The translations under genes were made by a program, and so were the position numbers. The notes beneath the pieces are model-generated. The model did no database searches, had not been told where the DNA came from, and worked only from the letters and a program-made list of their open reading frames with translations. A stretch of DNA of 64,000 nucleotides, from contig NW_020825438.1 in the NCBI RefSeq assembly GCF_003286085.1, positions 1-64,000 on the forward strand. The letters are read 5' to 3'. How positions within the stretch are numbered: position 1 is the first letter of the stretch; each line of letters starts with the position of its first letter. Origin of the DNA: Drosophila persimilis (Eukaryota > Arthropoda > Insecta > Diptera > Drosophilidae). Positions 50,501-62,405 of the stretch are shown one piece after another.

Positions 50501-53500
50501 GTGCCTCCGGACGATGCGGTCGCATTATGACACAAAGTGTGCAGCCTTCTAGATAAGCACATTAGCATATTGATGGCACTCTTCCGCCAGGCAGACAGAC
50601 ACACAGGATGAAGCGTCAGACAAAGCCATTTTATGGCCCATTGAGCCATGGCCCAAAGCTGGTTTACACCTTTCAAAAACACTCGTAGTCCCTTTGGGCT
50701 GCCATCAATCATAAATCAGGGAAAGGGTTCCTTTCCCTTTTGGCTTTCGCAGCCAAAAGTCATTCGCACGTTTCGGCTCTCCTTTTTTTTTTGTTGTTGT
50801 TGTGCGTTGGTATACGATGAATGTCCTTGCTGATTTCATTTCATTGAAAATTAATGCCAGGGGCAGCTCCTGTGTGTCCTGTGTCTATGTCTCTCGCCGC
50901 ACGTGACCGCAATTGTGTTTGGAGTATCGATAATAAGCGTATTTACTATACAAACCCCTCGTACTCCTGCCCAAACCAACCCCCGGAAGCTGTGGCCTTG
51001 TCTCGGAAGCAGGCGTTGCTTCCGCGATTTGGTTGCAGGAAATGGGACTTGCTCAGGCATCCTCCTTCCCCCTGTGGTTTACTGACTTTTGTGTGCCTAA
51101 AAATTGAATTAAAAGTGTACGCAATCAGGTCTGCCCGCTGAATAAACATAGATTGCATGGGAAACTTTTGGTAAAGGAGAATAATTAGGATGGCGGGGGA
51201 CTCCTCAGAAAAGCGAGAAAAATTCTTCTCTTTAAGGAGCTCCTCTTTTTTGCATGCTCTACCATTACGCCAGACTCCGATAAGAGTCCCATTTATGATC
51301 CTTAATCTCACATAATGTGCGCCCTGTCAAAAAGCAGGGAAGACGCGGCGGCAGCAACCTGATACGACAACATCATCCTCCATAAAAACAGGGGAGCTTT
51401 AATCAAAATCCGTTGTTATTTTCTGACTCGCTGCATTCCTGATCCTTTGATGCGAATGAATGACTGCCTCCTCAGTCCTGTGCCCAAAGTCCTGGCCGTC
51501 TGCTGTCTGCTACTGCTGCTGCTGTCTGGGTCGAGGGTGACTCCTGCGCAAATTGAAATGTTTGAATGCCGACGCTCTGGCAGAGTCCTTGTTTCCCTGT
51601 ATCCTTCTGTGTGTGTGTGTGTCTGTGTGTGTTTGGGTGGATTTAGCCTTGTGGGCAATGGGATTTTAATCACACGACTTATGGCACTCAAGATGTGAAC
51701 TGACAGACGCCGAAGGGTTCAAGCTGGAACAGGGGGACGGACGGACAGCTTCCTGATGCTTTTCTGAAAGCATTCTCTGGTTCTTCGTGGGAGTTTTTCC
51801 CCACAAATCGAAGCTCCGTCCAAAGTCCTACAATTAGCTACAATAAATGAGCAATTTATAGAGCTCTTCAGTCAGAGAAAAGTACAGGGATTACAGCACG
51901 AAAAAACTAAGATCCAGCCTCCATCGATTGGCCACCAGGACCTTGTGTGTGAGTGGCGTCTGCCCTTGAACATATGCACTTCCGTGGCGGCTGGCACTGG
52001 CACTGGCCCTGACGCTGACGCTGGCGCTGGCGTTGGCGGCCTTCCATTCGAGGCCAGTCAGCCGTGCTGCTTCGTTTTGGCCTTTGTTTCAGCCCTCGAA
52101 TATATTTTTAATAAAACAAAAAAACTGTGGCAGAATGCTGCCGGAAAGGAGGAATTGGGGGTGATGGAGGAAGCTCCTGGCGATGGAAGCACAGCTGCCA
52201 GACACATCTGCTGTCAGCTTAGGGACATAGACAGACGGAGGCGACAGCCATGGCTAAATGGAAAGTATTTTCAGCCACATTAAACACCCAACAGGCGGCA
52301 CAACATATCCCCCAATAGAGCTATTGGAGCTATAACCTCTTTTCTTATGCATAACCCCCCAGGACATCCACACTTCTTCAATCAGTTGTCCAATGGACTC
52401 GATCTGATCTCCATGGCTGGCGAGTGGCTGACGGCCACGGCCAATACCAACATGTTCACATACGAGATCGCCCCAGTGTTCATTCTTATGGAGACGGTGG
52501 TGCTGACGAAGATGCGCGAGATCATCGGTTGGTCCGGCGGCGATTCCATCCTGGCGCCCGGTGGCTCCATTTCGAATCTATACGCCTTCCTGGCGGCCCG
52601 GCATAAGATGTTCCCCAACTACAAGGAGCATGGCTCTCGGGGATTGCCCGGAAATTTGGCGATGTTCACCTCGGACCAGTGCCATTACTCGATCAAGTCA
52701 TGCGCCGCCGTCTGCGGCCTGGGCACCGACCACTGCATTGTGGTGCCCTCGGATGAGAATGGCAAGATGATTACCTCGGAGCTGGAGCGATTGATCCTCG
52801 AGCGCAAGGCCAAGGGCGACATACCCTTCTTTGTCAATGCCACCGCTGGAACCACTGTCCTTGGGGCTTTCGATGATATCAACACCATCGCGGACATTTG
52901 CGAGAAGTACAACTGCTGGATGCACATCGATGTGAGTATTCTTCACTGGGGGATTGCGGTTGGGATATTCAAATGAGAATCGTTTCTGTTTCTTTTAAAG
53001 GCTGCTTGGGGCGGCGGTCTGTTGATGTCTCGCAAGCATCGTCATCCCAGATTCACTGGCGTTGAGCGGTAAGTAGAAGACATCCAAGAGGTCACAGACT
53101 GTTCTTCAGACTTCCTCAGAGCTCATATCATATCCTTTCACTTCATAGAAGGTCCTCGACAATCCTCTGGGCCCGCTTCCCTTTTGTCCCAAGCAATTGT
53201 CAAGCTCATTCATCATCCTTCGTGGCAGGAACTCGTGTGCCTTGGGGCACCCTCATCTTTTGCCAAGTCAAAACACAAATTGAAATCTCCGCTTGGGTTT
53301 GGGTTTTTTGTAGGATGAATTTAAATCTAAATGCTCCCAAATGGCCCGCATCGCTCAGCTCTCGGCCGAGTCGTCTCCCCCTCGTGCAGAAAATCAACTT
53401 CAACATGTGGGAAAAATCTCAATTTGTCATTTAGTGCCTCCATCAGGTGTTCAGAGCTTACAGGGATTACAACGACCCAGAGCCGAGTGCCGAGTGCATT

Positions 53501-56390
53501 TTTGGGCCAGACAAACAAATGAACAAAGTGGATTTTGAACCAACCCGTGTTCTACCAACCCGCGACCTCCAGGGGGTGGCACGGCATGGGCATGAATGGG
53601 TGGGCATTACTTACGCAACAATTACGACAAACAATGCGAATGGCAGTGGCTGGGCGAGTGGCAGAGTGAGGGAAAGTGAGGGAAAGTGATTCATCCCCGA
53701 GGAGAGGAATTTTTAATTTTAAAGTTAAAACCTGAAATGCACTTTAGCACCAGACCCATTCCTGTCCTGAATCCATTCCTGAATCCATCTCCAGTCCCAC
53801 CTCCGACTCCGACTCCGCCTTAAGAGAGGGCTTAGGCAAATGTGGCAAGTGCAGCTGTCGTTCGTATTGACAGACTGCGGTCAAGCAGGAACAGCCTAGC
53901 CTTAGCCTCCTTAAAACACTTTCAAATTGATTGCCTCCTCCCATCTTTCATCCATCCATCACCCACAATAATGGCTCCTAATGCCAGCGTCGTTGTGGCA
54001 TGCAAATTGAGGCTCTTAATTGAAAGGCTCTCAATGCGAATTAATCATTAAAATGCCCATACAGCTGACAAGTTGCGTTGCGGCATTTTGGGGGCTTACA
54101 GAGCCCTGATTAATAGTCCTTTATTGGGTGCAGAGGATGAGGGAACCTCTTAAATTCGCTGAGTTTCAGTTTGAAAGAAGTTTCTTAAAACAATTGAAGG
54201 GAAATCTCATCTTTAGCCCAATCGCCACATGCCGTCGCTCAATCACAAAACATATGCGGGAAGAAAGAAAGTTCGGGCTTTATTGAAGGCTGTATCGACT
54301 ATGAGGTTACCCAATTCGGGGATCTATTGAGTGCTTATATGGTCCACGTTATGGCTGGATAACTTATATTCATAAAGAGATTAAAAGATTACTTATGACA
54401 CTTTTTTTCTGTGATTAAAGGCACGGATAATAAAAGTCACTTGTCTTTCGTAATATTAATATTTATTCCACAACTATGACAATTGATATTTAGGTGGATA
54501 AAAACTTGATCCATAAATTAAATTACAGTTCCATATCTCAAAAATTTTAGGAGGCATTATATTTTCTTTTTTCTATAAACCAATATTTTGGTTGCAAAGA
54601 ATATTCTTATACCCAATATACCCTCGAATTCCCACCAGTAGAGGGCACAAAAACCTGAAGCACACTTCCAGGCACTCCATAAGGATCATGTTTATAGACA
54701 CCCACCCACCCACACACCCACCGGGTGAGGCTGGGAGGCAGGCAGCAAGCTGTGGCGCACCCACATAACTGTAAATAGCTCCCCCAGGGATGTTTAGCTG
54801 TCAACCCTCCCCGAGTCCTTGCCCCGAGGGTTGTGTCTCTCGCTTTTGAATTCAATTAAAGTGCTGCGGCCTGAAATTGCCACAATTTATGGCACTTGCC
54901 GTGGAGAGACCTCCCCCATTTGTCGCACAGCGGGGCTTGTGGGATGGGGTGGGTAGCGGTAGCTGCCACAGTGTGGCAGCTTAGTGTTAATTGTTTGTAA
55001 TTCGTAATTGAATGTCTATTTACGAATATGATTTGACTTTTTGCAGCGCCGATTCGGTCACCTGGAATCCACACAAACTGATGGGAGCTCTACTGCAGTG
55101 CTCGACCATTCATTTCAAGGAGGATGTAAGTAGATCTATAATATATATAAATAAAGAAGAGATTATATAAAATTTATAGGGATAATGTGGAGGAGATATC
55201 CCACTGCCAATCAAATAAGTTTCTTTGGGTTTTATAATTACACAAAGTATGAGCTCCTCATTTTGGAGAGCTATAGTCGGGTTTAAGGCTCATCTCTGAA
55301 TCCTTTTGGCTTGGGAAGGCGATATCATATACAAATACAACAATTTCCTTGACTTTTTCAGCACAAGCCCATATTTAAAGTACCATTTTCCTGCCCCACA
55401 ACCCCACAACGAGACCCGACATTCTTTTGGATACACATTGAACAATGTTTGTGCAAAGAATTCCAATTGTGTTTCGAACAATTACTTGTTATTCTTCATT
55501 CCAAACAACGAACGAGACCAGACGGACCGATAGACAGACAGACAGACAGGGGTTGTCGCACACACAATGAAAAGCGTAATGAAATCTTTGACAACCCTGG
55601 TGGCTCGGGGGCCAAATGCGCCAAGTCACCACCCTCCTTCAGTCCGTCCTTCCTCCGATTTTTTACATTCATTGCAATATGTTGCCATCGGTCACAGTTG
55701 TGTCTTTTGGCAGGCGGGAATTTTAATTAAAATTTCAACTTGACTTATGGCCAGAGGGAAAGAGAAAGGACGAAAAGGATTCCATTCAATATCGATTTTG
55801 CTTTCTATAGGGCCTCCTCATCAGCTGCAACCAGATGTCGGCGGAGTATCTGTTCATGACCGATAAGCATTATGACATTAGCTACGACACTGGAGACAAG
55901 GTGATCCAGTGCGGACGCCACAACGACATCTTCAAGCTGTGGCTGCAGTGGCGCGCCAAGGGCACCGAGGGCTTCGAACAGCAGCAGGACCGCTTGATGG
56001 AGTTGGTCCAATACCAGCTGAAGCGCATTCGCGCCCAGTCCGATCGCTTCCATCTGATCCTGGAGCCAGAGTGCGTCAATGTATCGTTCTGGTATGTGCC
56101 CAAGCGGCTGCGGGGAGTGCCCCATGATGCCAGAAAGGAGACAGAGTTGGGAAAGGTAAGCTCTACTCAAAGATATCCAAAGGTATGGTGGAATAACCCC
56201 CGTGATCTCTCTGCAGATCTGTCCTATTATCAAGGGACGCATGATGCAAAAGGGCAGTCTGATGGTGGGCTATCAGCCTGACGATCGACGACCCAATTTC
56301 TTCCGTTCGATCATCTCATCGGCTGCCGTCAACGAGGCGGATGTGGACTTTATGCTGGATGAGATCCATCGTTTGGGCGATGATTTGTAA
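47527..56390 (+). CDS. Gad1: Glutamate decarboxylase 1 (GABA synthesis)
   Basis: Seven coding exons: 47527-47587, 50142-50378, 52363-52931, 53001-53068, 55047-55125, 55811-56155 and 56217-56390. They join to 510 aa, the length of D. melanogaster Gad1. The start [21 protein letters not shown] and the rest are nearly identical to that protein. The PLP-binding lysine lies in [20 protein letters not shown] and HIDAAWGGG are other cofactor-pocket motifs; the C terminus is [16 protein letters not shown]. The enzyme decarboxylates L-glutamate to GABA with pyridoxal phosphate in the cytosol of GABAergic neurons. The first coding exon carries only 20 codons plus one base and is followed by a 2.55-kb intron. 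An AATAAA at 57359-57364 could end a long 3' UTR. Confidence 0.97.
47588..50141 (+). other. Gad1 intron after the first coding exon
   Basis: Donor GGTGAGTAG, acceptor TTTTTTATCAG. AT-rich, with a GCCCAG/GACCAG hexamer array at about 49326-49378. No nested gene recognised. Confidence 0.6.
49326..49378 (+). repeat. Hexanucleotide array (GCCCAG)n
   Basis: About eight imperfect CCAGGC/CCAGGA hexamers in tandem inside a Gad1 intron. Confidence 0.7.
50379..52362 (+). other. Gad1 intron 2 (coding)
   Basis: A 2-kb intron with donor GGTGAGTTCG and acceptor AACCCCCCAG. Short frames inside (for example 51945-52283) have no recognisable product; a TG run lies near 51610-51635. Confidence 0.6.
53069..55046 (+). 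other. Gad1 intron 4 (coding), with a 21-bp palindrome
   Basis: A 2-kb intron. A perfect inverted repeat AGCTGCCACA-G-TGTGGCAGCT occupies 54961-54981, 66 nt before the acceptor. No gene recognised. Confidence 0.6.
55126..55810 (+). other. Gad1 intron 5 (coding)
   Basis: A 685-nt intron, donor GTAAGTAG, acceptor TTTCTATAG. Nothing further seen apart from a GACA run near 55532-55550. Confidence 0.6.
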
Positions 56391-57765
56391 GCGGTTCTCA
56401 GGATGGAATGATAATGGTAGATCATACAAAAAGCATATCAAGGAGACCGCGAAACGAATGAAGAAAGATCATCAGAGTTCAATGTTGAATGTAAATTTGT
56501 TTGTATGTATCTATAAAGTGTTACTAGCAGTTCCTTTTCCGATTCTCCATTCCGTTACTGTTATACGTTAACCGTTATCCCAGTGTGTGGGCCAGTGTTG
56601 GAAATTTTCATATAATCAAAACCTGTTAATGCGAGCGTTTGTTTTTTTTTTTTGGTAAAACTATATCTAAAACCGATATTAAAATCGAAAAAGATTCAAG
56701 AAAACTATAAGTATACAATATTTGAATATCTATATGTACCACCACAACACGCACCACCAGAAAACACGGAACACGGTCCCATAAACCCACATAATACCTA
56801 TGAAACGATATACATATATTTACTGTTGGAAAATACTGTTGAATGGTTAATCGAACGCTATCTTAACATATCAGGAAGATGAAGAAGGAGAGGGTTCCGT
56901 TTGATTCGTTATGTTAATCGTTTGATCTATTTTGCGGAGAGAAAAGTTACCTACTATACTCGTATAGAGACGTTGATCTATGGCCATGCGTACCTTTATA
57001 GAGAGACCTGTGCTTGTTACTTAAGAAGAAACTGAAAGAGGATCTGGGGACCCCCACATCCTTAGATCGTATCTAGTCCAATTATCGAACTGTGCTATAT
57101 ACTCGTCTAGAGAATTAAATACGTATAAACGAATTAGTTGGAGTTTAGTTTCCCATATCCAAAAAGTCAATTAAACTCAATTACAAATGTTGGACTGCCT
57201 ATTCTTTTCTATGAGTTTCCATATTCTTTCAAATTCTGTTAGTCCAAAGGAAGGTATAGGAAAAGTCAGAGAAGGGATTCGAGACCACTCCATGTACACA
57301 ACTCAGACAAATCATATACTACAACAAAAGAACACGAATCGTTTGTCAATTCAATATAAATAAAGATAAATCAGATCAAAGATAAAGGATATATATTATA
57401 CATATGTATTGTATTTTAAATGTGTTTTAACTAAGTTTATCCAGTACAAGAGATATACTATGTGTAGATCAGATATTGGTATATATATCATGAGTCTCAT
57501 TTAATGTATGTTTAAATTATTGTATATGTATGTGCAGATCCCAAAACAAGAGCAAAACAAGAATTATTCCAACATAAAAATATAATTATAAATGGATATA
57601 TTATATATATATATATATAAACGAATGATAAATCAAAATAAAAGTAACCAAAGCGCAGAAAACAACTCTCTTTTCAATACCTCTCTCCTGATATTTCTCT
57701 TAGTCGTTTGGGGGCTTGGTTTCGTTAAGAGAAACGCGTTAGATCTGTTTGGAGAGCACTCAGCA
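56391..57765. other. Gad1 3' UTR and spacer to Faa
   Basis: AT-rich, with several AATAAA-like words (57359, and near 57636). No coding frame supported. Confidence 0.5.
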
Positions 57766-57803
57766 TATATAAGGCGGATCTTAAAGGGGAGCTCGCTCAT
57801 TCG
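57766..57803 (+). promoter_or_regulatory. Faa core promoter: TATA box and initiator
   Basis: TATATAAGG begins at 57766. A TCATTCG initiator-like word with its A at 57799 lies about 31 nt downstream of the TATAA core, the usual spacing. The 5' UTR would be about 108 nt to the ATG at 57907. Predicted from sequence only. Confidence 0.55.
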
Positions 57804-57906
57804 TTCTTTCTTGTTCGCTCTGGCTCCGCGCACATTGCTGGTCGTCTGTTTCAGTCTACTGATCCGCTCCCACCTTCCAAAGTTCTCCAGTTTAAGTGCT
57901 TCAAAG

Positions 57907-59616
57907 ATGCCCCAGAGTTTTGTGCCAGTGCCAGCGGGAAGCGATTTCCCTCTGGAGAACCTGCCCTATGCTGTATTTTCCACCCAAAGTAATGTGAGTC
58001 CTGCAAATGATTAAAACCATTAAAACCAAGGAAAATATTAAAGATATACATATGTTGGTTTTTTCTCAAGTTCAACCATTTTCCATGTGACTTTGAGCCA
58101 GTTCTAGATTTCGCTTCGTTCTAGAACAGAAACCACTTTGGGGCATAACATTTGCATACATCATCCGGCAAACAAGTTTGTTTAGGAAAACAATATGCTA
58201 ATCTCAACTCAAAATAACTTATAAAACACATCGTACCATCCTAGCTCTGATAAGACCTCATATCGTGTCTGAATATCGTAATTAAAATCTCTCTCCCTCT
58301 CTCTCTGGTCAACAGAAAGCTCATCGGTTGTGCGTGGCCATAGGAAAACATGTCCTCGACCTGAAAGCTGTCTCCCAATTATATCCACCCACCGTGCAAG
58401 CGAGCTTGCAGGCGGAGACTTTGAACGCCCTCATGGGCTTGGGCCACGAAGCTTGGGATGTGGTGAGGACACAGACTCAGAAGCTTTTGCAGAAGGGTTC
58501 GGAACTGGATCAAAATGTGGACCTTAAGGAAGCGTAAGAAAAGAACTGTTGGAAAAAGCTTTCGCTACCCTTAAAAAAATTTCGTGTTCCATTTTAGGGC
58601 AATCATCGCTCAGTCAGAGATTAGCCTGCATCTGCCCGCCCAGATTGGGGACTATACGGACTTCTACTCGTCCATCCATCATGCCACCAATGTGGGCATC
58701 ATGTTCCGTGGTCCGGATAACGCCCTCATGCCAAACTGGCGGCATCTGCCAGTGGGCTACCATGGTCGGGCCAGCTCTGTGGTCGTCTCTGGGACACCCA
58801 TCCGTCGTCCTCTGGGACAGACGCTGCCCGAGGGCGCCGAGAAGCCTGTGTTCGGGGCGTGCCGTCTGCTGGACTTTGAGCTGGAGATGGCCTTCTTCAT
58901 TGGAGGTCCCGGCAACCGGTTGGGTGAACCCATCCGCGTGGACGAGGCCTGGAAGAATGTGTTTGGTTTCACCCTGATGAACGATTGGAGTGCCCGGGAT
59001 ATCCAGAAGTGGGAGTATGTTCCACTGGGGCCATTCACGGCGAAGAACCTTGGCACCACCATATCGCCTTGGGTGGTGCCAACGGCTGCCTTGAAGCCGT
59101 TCCTGCTGGACAACTTCCCCCAGGAGCCGGAGGTCCTTCCGTATCTGCGCCAGAGCGTGCCCTTCAACTTTGACATCAATTTGGAGGTTTCCCTGAAACG
59201 TAGGTACCAAATAGATGAGAGTCCTGAGTACTGGGCTTGATGTGGGGATCCTTTCGTTCTTACTTCCAGCTTCGGATCAGAACGAGGCCCTCATCTCGAA
59301 GTCCAACTTCAAGCATCTGTACTGGACGCCACTGCAGCAGATTGCCCACCACACGGTAACCGGCTGCAACCTGCGACCTGGCGATCTGATGGCCTCCGGC
59401 ACAATAAGTGGAGAGACGCCTGATTCGTATGGCTCCCTCTTGGAGCTGTGCTGGAAGGGCACTAAGAATGTGGAGCTGCCGGGCGGCAAGAGCCGCAAGT
59501 TCCTGCAGGACTACGACGAGGTCATTATCCGGGGTCACTGTGAGAAGAACGGCCTGCGCATCGGATTCGGGGAGTGTGTGGGCCAAGTGCTGCCCGCCCA
59601 CCCCCTGCCGCAGTAG
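57907..59616 (+). CDS. Faa: Fumarylacetoacetase
   Basis: Exons 57907-57993, 58316-58533, 58598-59199 and 59270-59616 give 417 aa, against 419 in mammals. The start [20 protein letters not shown] matches the mammalian SFIPVAEDSDFPIQNLPYG. Active-site motifs: [16 protein letters not shown] (metal-binding Asp and catalytic His), [24 protein letters not shown], and the C-terminal [14 protein letters not shown] with DEVIIRGHC and [14 protein letters not shown]. The cytosolic dimeric enzyme hydrolyses fumarylacetoacetate to fumarate and acetoacetate, the last step of tyrosine breakdown. The donor after exon 3 is GTAGGT; the next GT would follow an in-frame stop. Confidence 0.96.
57994..58315 (+). 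other. Faa intron 1
   Basis: A 322-nt intron with donor GTGAGTCC and a CT-rich tract before the acceptor GGTCAACAG. Nothing else seen. Confidence 0.6.
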
Positions 59617-62405
59617 GGTTAAATGGAATCTCGTTGAATAAAAGCCAAAATGCGAAAGAAAAACATGCTCAACAAGTGCTTTAAAGCTCTCTTTCAGCTG
59701 CTCCCGAAAATGTTGCTCTCACACTCGAATTCACGCTCTCCTCTCTCACGCCCCAATCGCTGATTCTGTCATTCCACGCTGCTTCGTAAATACACGCATG
59801 CCTGTTTCTTCAGCCCCAAACGAATGGCATTCGGAGAGAGCAAAAGCAAGAGCAAGAGCAGAGACGACAACGACGCCAGAGACAGGCCGAACGCAGTGGC
59901 TCCCGCATTCATTTACTTCGAGCGGGCGAAGGCGGCCAAACGAACATCGAGCGGCAAACGTCGGCGCGGCCATCCAGCAAACTAGTTTAAAGCACCATAA
60001 AAAGCCCCAAAAGCCAACAACGGCGACGGAGAGCAGACGCGACTGGCGCCGGGGCCCCACCAATAAAGTTTGCGGCTAGTGTGTTACTTTTCTTCAGTGC
60101 AAAAAATTAGTTAATAAAACTACGGAAAATCTCTATTGAGTGCAACTGCAGTGGGGAAGAGCATGCTCTGAATTCCGAGTGTAAGTGCAGGTGCAGCAAA
60201 AAGTTTTCCTGTTTGTGGATACGTTCAAGTTTTTCCGCAAACAACTCGAGAAAAATGTCTTGGAAAAATCAATTTTTTAGTCGTCTCTGCGCACGAACAC
60301 CAGCAGAAACACACATAATACACTCTCACAGACAGTTGGCGGCGACGGCCACCCACCCTGGCAAATAGAGCGAAGAGAGGAGAGAGGAGAGAGGAGTCAA
60401 CAAGAGCAGACCCCTGAGACCCATTCACATTCACTTTGCCATTATCGTTGTTGCTGCTGCTGTCTTGCTTGCACTTTTGTGTCTCGCATTGATTTTGCAT
60501 GTCGCATCGCGTCGTCAGTAGTCAGTAGTCAGTAGTCAGTCTTCGTTCGAATGTCGCAATTGAAAAATGCAGCCAAACCAATGCATATTGAATAGAGGGT
60601 GAGGCGTTCTCAAATTGGCTGCGTGCAAAGATTCACGTAACGAGATAATTGGGTAACCGGGGCTACCTTCCCTTTTATTTACCTTGGCCAAACGAAGATG
60701 AACCCCGAAACACTCTCACGCACTCATACACACACACACACACACACTCACACACCAAACCGTGGACATGGACAAAACGCACACGCAAAAAGTTAATCAG
60801 GCCCCAACAACAAATGCAGCAGCAACGAGAATAAACGCAACGCATAGAGAACAGAGCTTCACCGACACTTGCATACCCTTTTGCGGTCACAGTAGTTAAA
60901 AGTGTTTCTTAACCACTTCTGAATCAGACATACCCCACGTTGGACAGGGTGGCGAGCAGCATTTGCAATTAACTGGCGCCGTCGGCTATCGTGCGGGAGC
61001 ACCCGGCGGCTCTTCGAACCACCCCACACTACCGCTCCCCTCGCTGACAATCACCAGCCCCACTTGAGACAGCGCCAGCAGAACCTGTTTTGGCGCGGCA
61101 GAGAGTTGCTGCTCTGCTCTCTTTGGTGTCTGCGCCTGCGCTAGAGGGGTGAGAGAAGCTAGCCGGTCGATGCGTGCTGAACGAAAGGGGGGACGCACTC
61201 ACTCTGGGGCGATAACGTCCAAAAACAGAAACAAAAGTTGGGCAATGAGAGAGAGCGCACAGAACTCCAAAGATCTCGTTTTACTCAATTCGTGTGGTGT
61301 GTGGTTTGGTGTACCCAAGAAGTCCAAGAAGTCCAAAGGAGGGACTCCTGGAATCTCGAGACTTGAGAGCAGGAAAAGTAACGCAAATTTAAATTGCCTT
61401 TCATCACGGTAGATCTTAATCGAAGTCCCAGTCCCTAAACTACTTCTCTTACTTCTTACGAGCAGCTCTTGTAGGTCCTCAGATCTTAGGACGGGCAAGG
61501 GGTAGAGCTTTTCATTCTTTAATTGAATTCCAAGAGCATGAATAGAAAGCTCTAAAAAGTAGCTGATTGGGGAGCGATTTGATAATCGTATACAAGCCTC
61601 CTTATCGGACAAAATATTCCTATCTCGCTGGAAATTTCATGCTCCGTCACCCACAATTAACCCAAATGTCGGCCCAATGCAAATCACTCACCACACACAC
61701 ACACAGAGGACAACATATGTATATACTCTATATACAGTGGGAGAACGTAATAAGCTCAACCATCCACATAATTAATGCTTGCAAAATTTTCTAATCAGCG
61801 TCTCGAGTGGGCGACAGAAGAGGAAGAAAGAAGAGGAGACTTGCTTACCCCTTACCCTGGGCCCCTAGGGACATATCGGCACTGTGCCAATCTATTGCCA
61901 ATCCCTCTGGATTTGGGTATCCCCTAGTCGAGGTCGTCTCCATTCGAAATGGTATTGCATAGACAGGCGGCGCCTGGTTCCGAATGGGTTCCAAAGTGCA
62001 GCCGCGTTCCCTCCAGTGACTGGAATTGTGGGTGTGGGGGAGCGTGAGCGTAAGACGACACTCGGTAATAGGCGCTGGTTGGAATTAGAATTTATCTGGG
62101 TCCGGCATTATCGGTTCGCCCACGGCTTGATAAAGTAGCTGAACTTGCAAACTCCCATCGCAAATTGATACACAAGCCAAGGGAAGGAGGGCTAGCGGGG
62201 AATGAGGAGGGATCGTACTGGATCGCAGACTATTGATAATTCTTATTGTTGCGTCAACAACAATATTTATAAAACATTTTCGATATTTCTGCAGTTTTAT
62301 TCACCCACAAAATGCCGTAAATTTGGAGTGTTGTGGCACCGAATCGATAGAATCGAAAGACCTTAAAGACAGGCACCACAAGGAAGCTATAAGAGGATTT
62401 CCAAA
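59617..62405. other. Spacer and 5' region of wit
   Basis: Contains the Faa poly(A) signal, a GAGAG/AAGAGC-rich block at 59835-59860, a tandem TCAGTAG heptamer run (about 60514-60540), a CA run near 60728-60755, and presumably the wit promoter and 5' UTR exon(s); a candidate acceptor is TTTCTGCAG at 62294. No coding frame supported. Confidence 0.5.
59637..59642 (+). terminator. Poly(A) signal of Faa
   Basis: AATAAA 21 nt after the TAG at 59614-59616. Confidence 0.65.
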
